The notes beneath the pieces were generated by a model. The model was not told the origin of the DNA. It searched no databases and was given only the letters and a program-made list of their open reading frames with translations. Shown here in pieces: positions 26,797 to 36,425 of a stretch of DNA of 64,000 nucleotides. The position numbers were made by a program, and so were the translations under genes. The DNA comes from Bryobacter aggregatus MPL3 (lineage in GTDB: Bacteria > Acidobacteriota > Terriglobia > Bryobacterales > Bryobacteraceae): contig NZ_JNIF01000004.1 of the NCBI RefSeq assembly GCF_000702445.1, positions 372,001 to 436,000 of the forward strand, written 5' to 3'. Positions within the stretch are counted from its first letter, which is position 1, and every line of letters begins with the position of its first letter.

Positions 26797-27285
26797 GTGC
26801 CGAGTGCGGCCAGAGCCTGCCGGACTTGGGCTGCGCCTCGTACGGTGGAGAACTTTCTTCGCTATGTCGATGCGGGCCTCTATACAGACGGGGCCTTCCA
26901 TCGGAGTGTGCGCCTGGACAATCAGCCGCAGAGTCCGGTGAAGATCGAAGTGATTCAAGCGGGGATTGCCGCGGAGAAGCGGGGATTTGCGCCGATTGCT
27001 TTGGAGCGCACGCGCACGACCGGGCTGAAGCATGTGAACGGGACGATCTCGATGGCGCGCTCGGGACCGGATAGCGCTACTTCCGATTTTTTCTTTTGCA
27101 TTGGCGATCAAACGGAACTGGATTTTGGCGGCAAACGGAATCCGGATGGCCAGGGCTTTGCGGCGTTTGGGCTGACGCTGCGTGGTCTTGACGTGATTCG
27201 CAAGATCCAGCAGCAGGCGGTGCAGGGGCAAACACTCCGGCCGCCGATTCGGATTCGCTCGATCCGGCGTGTCGAGGCGCCTTAG
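26797..27285 (+). CDS. Cyclophilin-type peptidylprolyl isomerase, N-terminus apparently replaced
   Basis: Proline cis-trans isomerase. From residue 14 the sequence follows the family: APRTVENFLRYVDAGLYTDG, FHRSV, HVNGTISMARSGPDSATSDF, FFCIGDQTELDFGGKRNPDG, FAAFGLTLRGLDVIRKIQ. The first strand of the barrel that should precede APRTVENF is missing; instead there is a short unrelated stretch (PSAARACRTWA) after a GTG. That stretch is antisense to the alkylation repair gene. A cyclophilin without its first strand may not fold well, so this may be a pseudogene. It ends in a four-base overlap with the convergent TPR gene. Confidence 0.75.
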   Translation: MPSAARACRTWAAPRTVENFLRYVDAGLYTDGAFHRSVRLDNQPQSPVKIEVIQAGIAAEKRGFAPIALERTRTTGLKHVNGTISMARSGPDSATSDFFFCIGDQTELDFGGKRNPDGQGFAAFGLTLRGLDVIRKIQQQAVQGQTLRPPIRIRSIRRVEAP

Positions 27286-27593
27286 GTCTTGATGGCGTCG
27301 GCGATGGCGCGCACTTCGTCTGCTTCCCAATCGCGGCCGTTCTCGCGGAAATAGGCCTCCATCATGCGATGGACTTCGATATCCTTCGGGTCCATGCGTA
27401 GCGCTTCGTGGCACCAGTTTTGGAAGGCGCGCACCTCATCGATGCGCAGGCTGAGGCGGGCTAGTAATTTCGCGATTTCTACCGACTCATGGCCCTTCTC
27501 AACTGCTTCTTCCAGTAGAAGAATCGCATCTCCCAGGTCGCCAGCGGCAATGCACTCCTGGGCCTGTTCTAAATAATTCTGATCGACAGTCAT
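27282..27593 (-). CDS. Small TPR-type protein
   Basis: 103 residues, helical throughout, with tetratricopeptide-like pairs (YLEQAQECIAAGDLGDAILL, LEEAVEKGHESVEIAKLLAR, FQNWCHEALRMDPKDIEVHR). No signal peptide, so cytoplasmic. The ATG overlaps the stop of the upstream SGNH-hydrolase gene as TGATG, indicating coupling. Partner unknown. Confidence 0.75.
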   Translation of the reverse strand: MTVDQNYLEQAQECIAAGDLGDAILLLEEAVEKGHESVEIAKLLARLSLRIDEVRAFQNWCHEALRMDPKDIEVHRMMEAYFRENGRDWEADEVRAIADAIKT

Positions 27594-28729
27594 CAATCCT
27601 TCCGCAGTTCAAACGTTCCGTGCATGCGCAGATAAGGGTCGATGGAACGCAATGCCTGGGTACCGACGAGCTTGCCTTCACTCAGTATGGCGCGGTACTC
27701 TTCCACCGCCATCCGCGGATCGCTGGTCATAAAAATCAGGGTGGAAGCATCAATGGTGCAGTTGCTGAGCGGGTAGCTGAGACGGATCTGGTTGCGCACC
27801 TGACTCAGGGTGATGCTTCCTTTGCAGGTTTTTCCGGCAACAGAGACGTTTAATTCCATCTCCTGTACCGCATTATGAACCATCGCTGTGCCGTGCCAGA
27901 TTCCCTGGAAGTCTTCCGGTTTGCCGCTACCGACGGGTAAGGGTTTGAGAGAACTGTAGTCTGGCCGGGGCAGATTCGCGAGAAAACCGGCGCGGACCTG
28001 TTCCACGGCATAGTGTGCGGCGTCGCTCAAGAGATGTTGGTCGGCTTCAGTTAACTTGAGACCGGCGAAGTTGCGGGTGGCGCCTTCACAGCTTCGGTTG
28101 ACGAGTGTTTCGAGGAAGACGCAAGCCGTCAGATAGGTTCCGGTGGGGGAGGGATGTGAGCCGTCCGGATCGAAGAGTTCGAACTGGGGCTGGGTTTCAC
28201 GGATGCGCTTCCAGGCCAGGCCGGCGGGTGCGATGGTCGCGTTCAACTCCCGGGCTGCCTCTGAGTAGGCGTAATTCAGCGCGGTTTGAAACTCGGGATA
28301 AGCCTTGCGCGCCCAGGTGAGATAGAGAACCGGGCTGGCCCCTTTACGTTGGATTTCCGTATTCCAAAAGCGGCTCCAGCGCAGGAGTCCTCCAGGCTGA
28401 TTGACGATCCATTTTCCGTTTGCGTAGTTGATGCCGAGTGTGGACTGGTCTTGCAGAACGACCTCGTCCCAGGTGCCGGAGCGCAGGACCTCGAGTCCGT
28501 TGGTCAGGCTCCAGAGCTCGGCTAAGGTGGAGCCGCCGCGGGTGACGCTCTTCGCCTCGATTTTCCGTCCGGGTGTCGAGTTTGCCAGCGCCATCACCAT
28601 GTCTGGCAGCGAGTTTACGTAGGTGTAGGAATTGCCGAGGAATAAAACACGCAGCGGAGTTTCTGTTGCCGCTTCCTGCTCTGCCATTAAGGCGAAGGAC
28701 GCGACAAGAAACACGGTTGCGAGACGCAT
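27593..28729 (-). CDS. Secreted SGNH/GDSL-like hydrolase
   Basis: 378 residues with a signal peptide (MRLATVFLVASFALMAEQEA). LRVLFLGNSYTYVNSLPDMV carries the block I serine in GNSY, and the C-terminal DPDGSHPSPTGTYL holds the Asp-x-x-His pair of block V (D-G-S-H). A separate beta-rich region of about 120 residues follows (GIWHGTAMVHNAVQEMELNV, GKTCKGSITLSQVRNQIRLS). The start follows the signal peptide rather than an upstream frame extension. It diverges from the thioesterase gene with only 15 bases between the two start codons. Ester substrate unknown. Confidence 0.8.
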   Translation of the reverse strand: MRLATVFLVASFALMAEQEAATETPLRVLFLGNSYTYVNSLPDMVMALANSTPGRKIEAKSVTRGGSTLAELWSLTNGLEVLRSGTWDEVVLQDQSTLGINYANGKWIVNQPGGLLRWSRFWNTEIQRKGASPVLYLTWARKAYPEFQTALNYAYSEAARELNATIAPAGLAWKRIRETQPQFELFDPDGSHPSPTGTYLTACVFLETLVNRSCEGATRNFAGLKLTEADQHLLSDAAHYAVEQVRAGFLANLPRPDYSSLKPLPVGSGKPEDFQGIWHGTAMVHNAVQEMELNVSVAGKTCKGSITLSQVRNQIRLSYPLSNCTIDASTLIFMTSDPRMAVEEYRAILSEGKLVGTQALRSIDPYLRMHGTFELRKD

Positions 28730-28744
28730 GAGTGCTATTTTTAC

Positions 28745-29494
28745 ATGGCAGGTATGGAAGTCAAAATCTACCGTGAGCAATCGGTTGTCGGTTATTTCGA
28801 AGCCGACGTGAAGCTACGGCTTGCTCCGTCTGCGTATTGGCGCCTTTTGCAGAATGCGGCTGCTGCGCATGCTGCGATGCTTTCTGCTGCAACCGAGGAA
28901 CTGCGCAAGGACGGCCAGACCTGGATGCTCTCGAAGATGCGCCTCGATGTGAAGCGGCATCCCCGGATTGGGGATGCGATTGTGGTGGAGACTTGGCCGA
29001 GTACGAAGTTGCGCGGGGCGCGGGCTTATCGCGATTTTGTGATTCTCGATGAGCGTGGTGCGACTCTTGCGACGGCTTCGAGCTTGTGGGTGATTGTCGA
29101 TCTTGGCTCGCGGCGGCCGGTGCGGATTCCGGATGCAATTGTGGCGCTTTGTGTCGATCCTGGATACGCGATTCCTGCCGTCCAGGAAGAGGCGCTGAGT
29201 CCGCCGGAGGCGACTGCGCATGAGATGACGATCCGCGCGACCTGGAGCGATGCCGATCAGAATGAGCACATCAATAATGTTGCGATCCTGCGCTGGGCCG
29301 TCGATGCATTGCCGTTGGATTTTCTGATGCACCATGAACTGGAGCGCGCCGAGGTGCATTACCGCTCGGAATTGCAGATTGGGGACGTCGTGCGGATCTT
29401 AACGAGCCAGGATGGGCTGGTGGTGAAGCAGGCGGTGCTGAATGGGGAGAGCCGCATTGCGGCGCTGGTGCATCTGCAGTGGCGGCCCAGCTAG
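28745..29494 (+). CDS. Acyl-ACP thioesterase
   Basis: Double hot-dog thioesterase that frees fatty acids from acyl carrier protein, 249 residues. The first hot-dog has VVGYFEADVKLRLAPSAYWR and LSKMRLDVKRHPRIGD, then RAYRDFVILDERGATLATAS and SLWVIVDLGSRRPVRIPD; the second begins at RATWSDADQNEHINNVAILR with the Asp-x-Asn-x-His-x-N pattern of the active site, and ends with VHYRSELQIGDVV. A second ATG at 28754 is possible. It ends in a CTAG overlap with queE. Confidence 0.88.
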   Translation: MAGMEVKIYREQSVVGYFEADVKLRLAPSAYWRLLQNAAAAHAAMLSAATEELRKDGQTWMLSKMRLDVKRHPRIGDAIVVETWPSTKLRGARAYRDFVILDERGATLATASSLWVIVDLGSRRPVRIPDAIVALCVDPGYAIPAVQEEALSPPEATAHEMTIRATWSDADQNEHINNVAILRWAVDALPLDFLMHHELERAEVHYRSELQIGDVVRILTSQDGLVVKQAVLNGESRIAALVHLQWRPS

Positions 29495-30168
29495 ACGCCC
29501 CGCAGATCGCCCCAGAGCTGGACGTGCAGGCGGGGTGAGTAGCGGTAGCCGTGCGTTTTGCAGGCTTCGACAATCCAGTAGGAGCGCTGCTGCAAGGTGG
29601 CGGCGTCGCGGCCTTCCGGCATGAGCAGGACTTTTTCGGGGATAGCAGACAAGGCTTGGACGAGGGGCTGGATTTCTTCGAGATCGCTTGGCTGGGCGAC
29701 GACGAATTTCAGTTGGTAGTCGCTGTGCTCCATCAGCTTGCGGAGCACCTCTGGTTGCAGGCGCAGCTTGTCGTGGCGGGAGGCCCAGAATTCGTCGGCG
29801 ACCGGCGTCGAGTTGGCCAGCTTCGGGGAGATGCTCATCAGGTCGCAGGGGACAGGGCGGAAGACGGTTCCGGCCGTCTCGATGGTGATGTGGAGGCCGA
29901 GATCGCGGAAGCGCTGGCAGAGGGCAATCGATTCCTCAAAGAGCATCGGCTCGCCGCCGGTGAGGACCACGTGGCGGGCGGGGAAGCTGCGGACCTGGTC
30001 GACGATCTGATCGATGCTTTGCTCTGTGCCTTCGGGCTTCCAACTGGTGTAGGGCGTGTCGCACCAGACGCAGCGCAGATTGCAGCCGGAACTGCGCACG
30101 AAGACGCTGGCGACGCCGGCAAGCCCGCCTTCCCCTTGGATCGAATAGAAGATTTCGCTGATTTTCAT
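29491..30168 (-). CDS. queE: 7-carboxy-7-deazaguanine synthase
   Basis: Radical SAM enzyme of queuosine biosynthesis that contracts 6-carboxytetrahydropterin to 7-carboxy-7-deazaguanine; 225 residues. [11 protein letters not shown] is the family opening, the iron-sulfur cysteines are C29, C33 and C36 in CNLRCVWC, followed by DTPYTSW and the SAM-binding [12 protein letters not shown]. Its start overlaps the queC stop by ATGA, so queC and queE form an operon. queD and queF are not in the window. Confidence 0.95.
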   Translation of the reverse strand: MKISEIFYSIQGEGGLAGVASVFVRSSGCNLRCVWCDTPYTSWKPEGTEQSIDQIVDQVRSFPARHVVLTGGEPMLFEESIALCQRFRDLGLHITIETAGTVFRPVPCDLMSISPKLANSTPVADEFWASRHDKLRLQPEVLRKLMEHSDYQLKFVVAQPSDLEEIQPLVQALSAIPEKVLLMPEGRDAATLQQRSYWIVEACKTHGYRYSPRLHVQLWGDLRGV

Positions 30169-30881
30169 CGCGACTGGTAGGGCACGGTGTCGGTGAGACC
30201 GGCTTCGGCGAAGCCTTTCAAGCGCAGTTGGCAGGCGTCGCAGGCGCCACAGGAACGGCCCGCGGCGTCGGGATCGTAACAGGTGAAGGTGAGTGAGAAG
30301 TCGACCCCTAACTCGGCGGCAAGCTTCGTGATTCCACCTTTGGATAGAGCAATGAGCGGCGTATGAATCTGCAGTGAGGTGGCGCCTTCAACGCCAGCGC
30401 GGGTGGCGAGATTGGCCATCTTCACAAAGGCGGCGATGTATTCGGGACGGCAATCGGGATAGCCGGAGTAGTCAATCGCGTTGACGCCGATGAAGATGTC
30501 GGCGGCGCCGAGGACTTCGGCCCAGGCGAGGGCGAAGGACAGGAAGATCGTGTTGCGCGCCGGAACGTAGGTGACGGGGATGCCGGTGTCCATGTCCTTT
30601 GCTGCGCGGTCCTTGGGCACATCGATGTCGGCGGTGAGCGCAGAACCACCAAAGCTGCGGAGATCGAGCTTCAGAATCTTGTGCTCACTGGCGCCAAGAC
30701 TGGCGGCGATGCGGCGGGCCGCTTCGAGCTCAAAGAGGTGCCGCTGGCCGTAATCGAAGCTCAGCGCATAGCAATCGAAGCCCGCGCGGTGGGCAACGGC
30801 GAGGCAGGTGGAGGAATCAAGTCCGCCGGAAAGAAGACAAACTGCACGTTTCAAGGGGATAATCTCATTATAGATGGCCAT
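30165..30881 (-). CDS. queC: 7-cyano-7-deazaguanine synthase
   Basis: ATP-dependent ligase that makes preQ0, the step after QueE. The PP-loop SGGLDSS is at 18-24, SFDYGQRH and [17 protein letters not shown] follow, and the zinc site is in [20 protein letters not shown]. 238 residues. The ATG at 30881 sits inside the palindrome ATGGCCAT together with the rlmB ATG. A TTG at 30854 would give [11 protein letters not shown], closer to most QueC N-termini, and would remove the overlap; neither start has a clear ribosome-binding site. Confidence 0.95.
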   Translation of the reverse strand: MAIYNEIIPLKRAVCLLSGGLDSSTCLAVAHRAGFDCYALSFDYGQRHLFELEAARRIAASLGASEHKILKLDLRSFGGSALTADIDVPKDRAAKDMDTGIPVTYVPARNTIFLSFALAWAEVLGAADIFIGVNAIDYSGYPDCRPEYIAAFVKMANLATRAGVEGATSLQIHTPLIALSKGGITKLAAELGVDFSLTFTCYDPDAAGRSCGACDACQLRLKGFAEAGLTDTVPYQSR

Positions 30882-31590
30882 ATTGATTGGGATTCATCCC
30901 GTGAAGGAGGCACTGGCAGCGGGACGATCTCTCGACCGCGTGCTTGTCGCCAAAGGCGCCGGAGGCCCTCGAATCCAGGAGATCGTCGACCTCTGCCGCC
31001 AGAATAAAGTCGCTCTCCGTTTTGAACCTCGCGAATCGCTGGATCGCAGTGCCGGTGCGAATGCCCGCCACCAGGGGGTGGTTGCGTTTGGAGCCGAGAA
31101 GGAATACCAGCAGATTGATGAGGTGGTAGGGGGCGATCTGATCGTCGTCCTGGACGGGGTGGAAGACCCGCATAACCTCGGCGCGATTCTGAGAACCGCG
31201 TCGGCGGTGGGGGCTGGCGCGGTGGTAATTCCCGAACGCCGCGCGGTGGGTGTGACCGAAACGGTGGCCAAAGCGGCTGCCGGTGCGCTCGAACACATTC
31301 CCATTGTGCGGGTGAATAATCTGGCCCAAGCGCTCGAGAAGTTTAAGAAGGCCGGATATTGGATTTATGGCCTCGATGAGCGTGGCAAGCTCAGTTACGA
31401 CAACGCCGACTTCGCCGAGAAGAGCGTCGTTGTTCTCGGAGCAGAGGGCCACGGACTCCACGAGAAGATCCGGAGCGCTTGCGATTTTCTAGTCCGCATC
31501 CCGATGAGCGGACCCATCCCCAGCCTGAACGTCTCTGTCGCCGCGGGCATCGTACTCTTCGATTGGAAAAGGCAGAGAGGCAATAAATAG
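30874..31590 (+). CDS. rlmB: 23S rRNA (guanosine-2'-O)-methyltransferase RlmB
   Basis: SPOUT-class trefoil-knot methyltransferase of the TrmH family, 238 residues. An N-terminal substrate-binding part ([19 protein letters not shown]) is followed by the knot motifs: [25 protein letters not shown] and [18 protein letters not shown]. First gene of a co-directional run; the next gene (ggt) starts right after its TAG with no gap. Confidence 0.92.
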   Translation: MAILIGIHPVKEALAAGRSLDRVLVAKGAGGPRIQEIVDLCRQNKVALRFEPRESLDRSAGANARHQGVVAFGAEKEYQQIDEVVGGDLIVVLDGVEDPHNLGAILRTASAVGAGAVVIPERRAVGVTETVAKAAAGALEHIPIVRVNNLAQALEKFKKAGYWIYGLDERGKLSYDNADFAEKSVVVLGAEGHGLHEKIRSACDFLVRIPMSGPIPSLNVSVAAGIVLFDWKRQRGNK

Positions 31591-33246
31591 ATGAGATTCG
31601 CCCTGGTGATCTTTCTCGCGCTTGGTTTGAGCGCTCATGAGCCGGTCCGGGCTCGCAAGGCGATGGTGGTCACCCAGGATCCGATTGCGACCGATGTCGG
31701 CGTCGGGATTCTGAAACGGGGCGGGAATGCTTATGATGCGGCGGTGGCCGTTGCTTTTGCGCTTGCGGTGACTTATCCGACGGCGGGGAACATCGGGGGC
31801 GGCGGATTTGCCTTGGTCCGCAGTGCGAACGGCGAGGCCAACTTCATCGACTTTCGCGAGAAGGCTCCGGGCCAGGCGACGCGCGATATGTATCTCGATG
31901 CGCAAGGCAAGCCAACCCGGGATAGCGTGGTGGGCTGGCGCGCGAGCGGTGTGCCGGGCACCGTGCGTGGTCTGGAACTGCTGCACAAGAAGTACGGCAA
32001 GTTGCCGTGGGCCGAACTGGTGAAGCCAAGCGTCAAGCTGGCGAAGAATGGCTTTGTTCTTTCTTATGCGACGGCGCGCAGCATTCGCGGATCGGAGCGG
32101 ACGACCGGACCGTTCCCTGAATCGAAACGTATCTATCTGAAGGGTGGCAGCTACTACGAGGCGGGAGAGACCTTGCGGCTCCCGGAGTTGGCACGCACTT
32201 TAGACCGGATTGCGAAGCGTGGGCCATCGGAGTTTTATCAGGGCGAGACGGCAAAGCGCCTGGCTGCCGAGATGGCGAAGCATGGCGGCCTGGTGACGGA
32301 AGCAGATCTGCGGAATTATCAGGCTGTTGAGCGGAAGCCGCTGCTGGGCCATTATCACGGTCATGAGATCATCGCGGCGCCTCCGCCGAGTTCGGGCGGG
32401 ATTGGGATGCTGCAGATGATGGGGATGCTGGAGCACCTAAATCCGTTTCCTGCAGGGATGGGCAGTGCGAAGTTGGCCCATACGCTGGCCGAAGTGATGC
32501 GCCGCTATTATGCGGATCGAAGCCAATTTCTAGGCGATCCGGACTTTGTGAAGGTTCCGGTGGCGGGTTTGCTGAATCCGAAGTACATTGCGCAACGGGC
32601 CGATTCGATTACGGACCGGGCGACGCCTTCGGCATCGCTGCAGCATGGAGCGGTGCCGCCGGAGGAGAGTCCGGAGACGACGCATCTGTCGATTGTTGAT
32701 GCGCAGGGCAATGCGGTTTCGCTGACTTATACGCTGAATGGCAGCTATGGGAGTGGCGTGACGGTTCCGGGGCTCGGCTTCCTCTTGAACAACGAGATGG
32801 ACGATTTCTCGGCGAAGCCGGGCGTTGCGAACATGTTTGGGGCGCTGGGGGGTGAGGCGAATGCGATTGCTCCGGGGAAGCGGATGCTGTCCAGCATGAC
32901 GCCGACCATTGTCACCAAGGACGGCAAGCTATTGCTGGTGATTGGCGCCCCGGGTGGGACACGGATCATCACTGGCGTGATGCAGGCGATTCTCAATGTC
33001 ATCGACTACAAGCTGAATGTGCAGGACGCCATTGACGCGCCGCGTCTGCACCACCAGTGGATGCCCGACCGGCTCTATCTCGAACGCGGCTGGTCTCCCG
33101 ATACGGTGGAGCTGCTTAAGAAAATGGGCCACAACGTCGAAACAGGTACGATGGGGGTCTCAAACGTACATGGAATTCTGGTGGAGGAAAAGTGGCTGCA
33201 AGGTGCGCCGGACGGGCGCAGCAATGGGAAGGCTGCTGGTTACTAA
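31591..33246 (+). CDS. ggt: Gamma-glutamyltranspeptidase
   Basis: Periplasmic N-terminal-nucleophile hydrolase that cleaves glutathione and other gamma-glutamyl compounds, made as a 551-residue precursor. Signal peptide MRFALVIFLALGLSA; MVVTQDPIATDVGVGILKRG and GNIGGGGF in the large subunit; the autocleavage site and nucleophile at T363 in ETTHLSIVDAQGNAVSLTYT; then PGLGFLLNNEMDDFS and GKRMLSSMTPTIV with the oxyanion-hole serines. All key elements are present. Confidence 0.95.
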   Translation: MRFALVIFLALGLSAHEPVRARKAMVVTQDPIATDVGVGILKRGGNAYDAAVAVAFALAVTYPTAGNIGGGGFALVRSANGEANFIDFREKAPGQATRDMYLDAQGKPTRDSVVGWRASGVPGTVRGLELLHKKYGKLPWAELVKPSVKLAKNGFVLSYATARSIRGSERTTGPFPESKRIYLKGGSYYEAGETLRLPELARTLDRIAKRGPSEFYQGETAKRLAAEMAKHGGLVTEADLRNYQAVERKPLLGHYHGHEIIAAPPPSSGGIGMLQMMGMLEHLNPFPAGMGSAKLAHTLAEVMRRYYADRSQFLGDPDFVKVPVAGLLNPKYIAQRADSITDRATPSASLQHGAVPPEESPETTHLSIVDAQGNAVSLTYTLNGSYGSGVTVPGLGFLLNNEMDDFSAKPGVANMFGALGGEANAIAPGKRMLSSMTPTIVTKDGKLLLVIGAPGGTRIITGVMQAILNVIDYKLNVQDAIDAPRLHHQWMPDRLYLERGWSPDTVELLKKMGHNVETGTMGVSNVHGILVEEKWLQGAPDGRSNGKAAGY

Positions 33247-33255
33247 GTAAATAAA

Positions 33256-34119
33256 ATGGATCACGTTCTTTCAACACATGTTTGCATCCAACACCGCCTG
33301 ACAACGGTCTGGCTCGATCGAATCTGGGATGCGGGCATTCCGGCGGTCGAGATCTTTTGCGCCCGGCATCACTTGGACTATCGCGACCGTGCGCAGATCA
33401 ATGAGCTGGGGCACTGGTTTCGGGATTCGCAACTGAAGCTGCATTCGCTGCATATGCCGATGTACAGCGATGACCAGTGGGGCCGTAGCGGACCCAACGC
33501 GACGATCAGCATCACGGAGCTGAGCAAGCCGCGCCGCCAGGAGATGGTGGACGAGATCAAGCGGGCGCTCGAGGCGGCCGAAGTGATTCCGTATCGCTAT
33601 GCGGTGCAGCATCTGGGCGTGGGTGGGGAAGAGTTTGACCTGCGCAAGTGGGATGCGGCGTTTACGGCGCTCGAGGAGTTGAATCTGTTTGCCGGCCAGC
33701 GTGGCGTCGAGATTCTGCTGGAGAATATTCCGAACGCGCTGTCGAGCGGCGAGCGGCTGATGGGTTTTCTCGAGATGACGCATTTGCGCAATGGCTTCTG
33801 TTTCGATAGCGGCCATGCGCACATCATGAGCGGCATTGAGCACGAGTGGGAGATCATGCGGGACCGCGTGAAGTCGACCCACATCCACGATAACGACGGC
33901 AAGAATGACAATCATCGCTATCCGTTTCTGGGCGAGGATGGCAACGTGAATTGGCGCAAGACGATGGGCCTGCTGCGGGAGCGTCCGGGGCAGTATCCGC
34001 TGCTGTTGGAATTACGCGAAGTGCCGGGGATTCCGAAGTCGATCGAAGCGGCGGCCGAAGTGTTTCGCCGTCTGGAAGAACTGCCTTCGGCGGAAGAAGA
34101 AAGGGAATCAAGACGATGA
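33256..34119 (+). CDS. Sugar phosphate isomerase/epimerase-like TIM barrel protein
   Basis: 287 residues of the xylose isomerase-like/AP endonuclease 2 superfamily. Metal-site segments are visible: [55 protein letters not shown] and [20 protein letters not shown]. No signal peptide. It is coupled to asnS by an ATGA overlap, which need not imply a shared pathway. Substrate unknown. Confidence 0.85.
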   Translation: MDHVLSTHVCIQHRLTTVWLDRIWDAGIPAVEIFCARHHLDYRDRAQINELGHWFRDSQLKLHSLHMPMYSDDQWGRSGPNATISITELSKPRRQEMVDEIKRALEAAEVIPYRYAVQHLGVGGEEFDLRKWDAAFTALEELNLFAGQRGVEILLENIPNALSSGERLMGFLEMTHLRNGFCFDSGHAHIMSGIEHEWEIMRDRVKSTHIHDNDGKNDNHRYPFLGEDGNVNWRKTMGLLRERPGQYPLLLELREVPGIPKSIEAAAEVFRRLEELPSAEEERESRR

Positions 34120-35429
34120 GTGAGTTTCCGCGTGTCTCGATTGCATCGATTGGCAAGTACGAAGGCCAGACGGTGCGTTTGTCTGGCTGGCTGTACAATC
34201 TCCGCCGCAGCGGGAAGATCGCGTTTCCGATTCTTCGTGATGGCACAGGCTTCCTGCAGTGTGTGGCCGTTAAGGCGGAACTGCCGGAAGAGTTGTTTGA
34301 GTCCATCCGGAATCTGACGCAGGAATCGTCGCTAACCGTCGTGGGAACGGTGCGTGCGGAGAGCCGTGCGGCTGGTGGCTATGAACTGGACATCCAGGAT
34401 GCGACCATCCACCAGCGCGTGCCCGAGGAAGATCCTTATCCGATTACGCCGAAGGATCATGGCATCGACTTCCTGATGGACCGGCGGCATCTGTGGCTGC
34501 GTTCGAAGCGGCAGTTTGCGATTGCCCGCATTCGCCATGAAGTGATCAGCGCGGTGCGCGATTACTTTGACAGCCGTGATTTTGTTCTGGTGGATACGCC
34601 GATCTTTACGCCCGCGGCTTGCGAAGGCACCAGCACGTTGTTTGAGGTGGATTACTTCGAGGACGAGAAGGTCTATCTGACGCAGAGCGGCCAGCTCTAT
34701 AACGAAGCGAATGCGATGGCTCTGGGGAAGGTGTATTGTTTCGGGCCGACTTTCCGCGCAGAGAAATCAAAGACACGGCGGCATCTCACCGAGTTCTGGA
34801 TGGTGGAGCCGGAGATGGCCTACGCGACGCTTGAGGACGTGAAGGTGTTGGCCGAAGGATTGGTGGTTTCGATTGTCGAGCGGGTGTTGGACCGCCGCCG
34901 CGAAGAACTGAAGATTCTTGAGCGCGATACGGCCAAGCTGGAGACGGTGAAGAGTCCGTTTCCGCGGATGAGCTATGACGAGGCGGTGAAGATTCTGCAG
35001 GGCAAGGGCAGCGAAATCACCTGGGGCGCCGACTTTGGCAATACCGACGAAACGCTGCTGACGGAAGAGATGGACCGTCCGGTGCTGGTGGATAAGTACC
35101 CGACCGAGATCAAGGCTTTCTACTTTCAGCCGGATGAACAGCGTCCGGAAGTGGCGCTCGGCGTCGATGTCATCGCTCCCGATGGCTATGGCGAGATTAT
35201 CGGGGGCGGCCAGCGCATTCATGATCTGAATCTGTTGTTGCAGCGCCTCGAGGAGCACAAGCTGCCGCGGGACGCCTTTGAGTGGTATCTGGACTTGCGC
35301 AAGTTTGGCAGCGTTCCCCACGGTGGTTTTGGAATGGGGATTGAACGCACCGTCAGTTGGATGTGCGGGCTGGATCATCTGCGGGAAGCGATCGCTTACC
35401 CCCGAATGTTGTATCGCACGAGGCCCTAA
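34116..35429 (+). CDS. asnS: Asparaginyl-tRNA synthetase
   Basis: Class IIb synthetase, 437 residues. An OB-fold anticodon-binding domain ([40 protein letters not shown]) is followed by the catalytic core: motif 2 in [19 protein letters not shown], then [13 protein letters not shown] and motif 3 in [15 protein letters not shown]. The ATG at 34116 overlaps the previous stop; a longer open frame upstream is a shadow of that gene. Its presence suggests direct charging of tRNA-Asn. Confidence 0.96.
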   Translation: MSEFPRVSIASIGKYEGQTVRLSGWLYNLRRSGKIAFPILRDGTGFLQCVAVKAELPEELFESIRNLTQESSLTVVGTVRAESRAAGGYELDIQDATIHQRVPEEDPYPITPKDHGIDFLMDRRHLWLRSKRQFAIARIRHEVISAVRDYFDSRDFVLVDTPIFTPAACEGTSTLFEVDYFEDEKVYLTQSGQLYNEANAMALGKVYCFGPTFRAEKSKTRRHLTEFWMVEPEMAYATLEDVKVLAEGLVVSIVERVLDRRREELKILERDTAKLETVKSPFPRMSYDEAVKILQGKGSEITWGADFGNTDETLLTEEMDRPVLVDKYPTEIKAFYFQPDEQRPEVALGVDVIAPDGYGEIIGGGQRIHDLNLLLQRLEEHKLPRDAFEWYLDLRKFGSVPHGGFGMGIERTVSWMCGLDHLREAIAYPRMLYRTRP

Positions 35430-36347
35430 ATGGACGCTACTGAAGTTGCGATTATCGGCGCGCCGATGGACCTTGGGGCCGGACGTCGCGGTGTCGATAT
35501 GGGGCCCTCGGCAGTGCGTGCGGCCGGTCTTCATGCCCGGCTGGCTTCGCTCGGTTACAGTGTCCGGGACCTGGGCAATATTGAGGTGGTGCAGCCGGAA
35601 TCGACGACACCGAAATCGACTTCGGCTCGCTTTCTCGATGAGATTGCCGCTAGTTGCACCCGTCTTGCGAAGATTGTCGAAAGAGCGGCGAGTGCTGGGC
35701 AGTTTCCGCTGATTCTGGGTGGAGATCACTCGATTGCGGCAGGCTCGCTGGCGGGCTTAGCAAAGTACTATCGCAAGTCGAAAGCGAAGTTTGGGCTGAT
35801 CTGGATTGATGCACATGCCGACATGAATATTCCGGCGACGAGTCCGTCCGGGAATGTGCATGGAATGCCTCTCGCTGCTGCGCTGGGCATGGGCCCGCGT
35901 GAATTGACGCATATCGGCGGTTTTGCTCCGAAAGTGTCTCCGCAGAACACGGTGCTGATCGGCCTGCGCGATGTCGATCCCGCCGAAGGGGTGAATGTCC
36001 GGGAGAGCGGTGTTCTGGCCTTTACGATGCGTGATGTGGATGAACTCGGCCTGCGGCAGGTGATGCGGCGGGCCATTGCGGCCGCAAGCGATGGCACCGA
36101 AGGCATTCATCTTTCCTTCGACATGGATAGCATCGATCCGGATTATGCTCCAGGGGTGGGCACTCCGGTGAGTGGCGGCCTGACCTATCGCGAGGCGCAT
36201 CTGGCGATGGAGACGGTCAGCGATTCAAAGCTGCTGCGGTCTTTGGAGATCGTCGAGGTGAACCCAATTCTCGATACAGCGAATCGCACGGCATTGCTTG
36301 CGGTAGAACTGATTGCCTCGGCGATGGGGAAGCGCATTCTGCCTTGA
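35430..36347 (+). CDS. rocF: Arginase
   Basis: Dinuclear manganese ureohydrolase converting arginine to ornithine and urea, 305 residues. Metal ligands lie in ILGGDHSIA, WIDAHADMN and FDMDSIDPDYAPG. The segment NIPATSPSGNVHGMPLAAAL distinguishes arginase from agmatinase. It begins immediately after the asnS stop. C-terminus VNPILDTANRTALLAVELI is normal. Confidence 0.93.
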   Translation: MDATEVAIIGAPMDLGAGRRGVDMGPSAVRAAGLHARLASLGYSVRDLGNIEVVQPESTTPKSTSARFLDEIAASCTRLAKIVERAASAGQFPLILGGDHSIAAGSLAGLAKYYRKSKAKFGLIWIDAHADMNIPATSPSGNVHGMPLAAALGMGPRELTHIGGFAPKVSPQNTVLIGLRDVDPAEGVNVRESGVLAFTMRDVDELGLRQVMRRAIAAASDGTEGIHLSFDMDSIDPDYAPGVGTPVSGGLTYREAHLAMETVSDSKLLRSLEIVEVNPILDTANRTALLAVELIASAMGKRILP

Positions 36348-36425
36348 GGTGTACGATCTCAACGGAATGTTTTGCAGTTTCCACCCAAACGGCCTGAGTG
36401 AAAGGCCACAATAGAAGGCGGAAGA

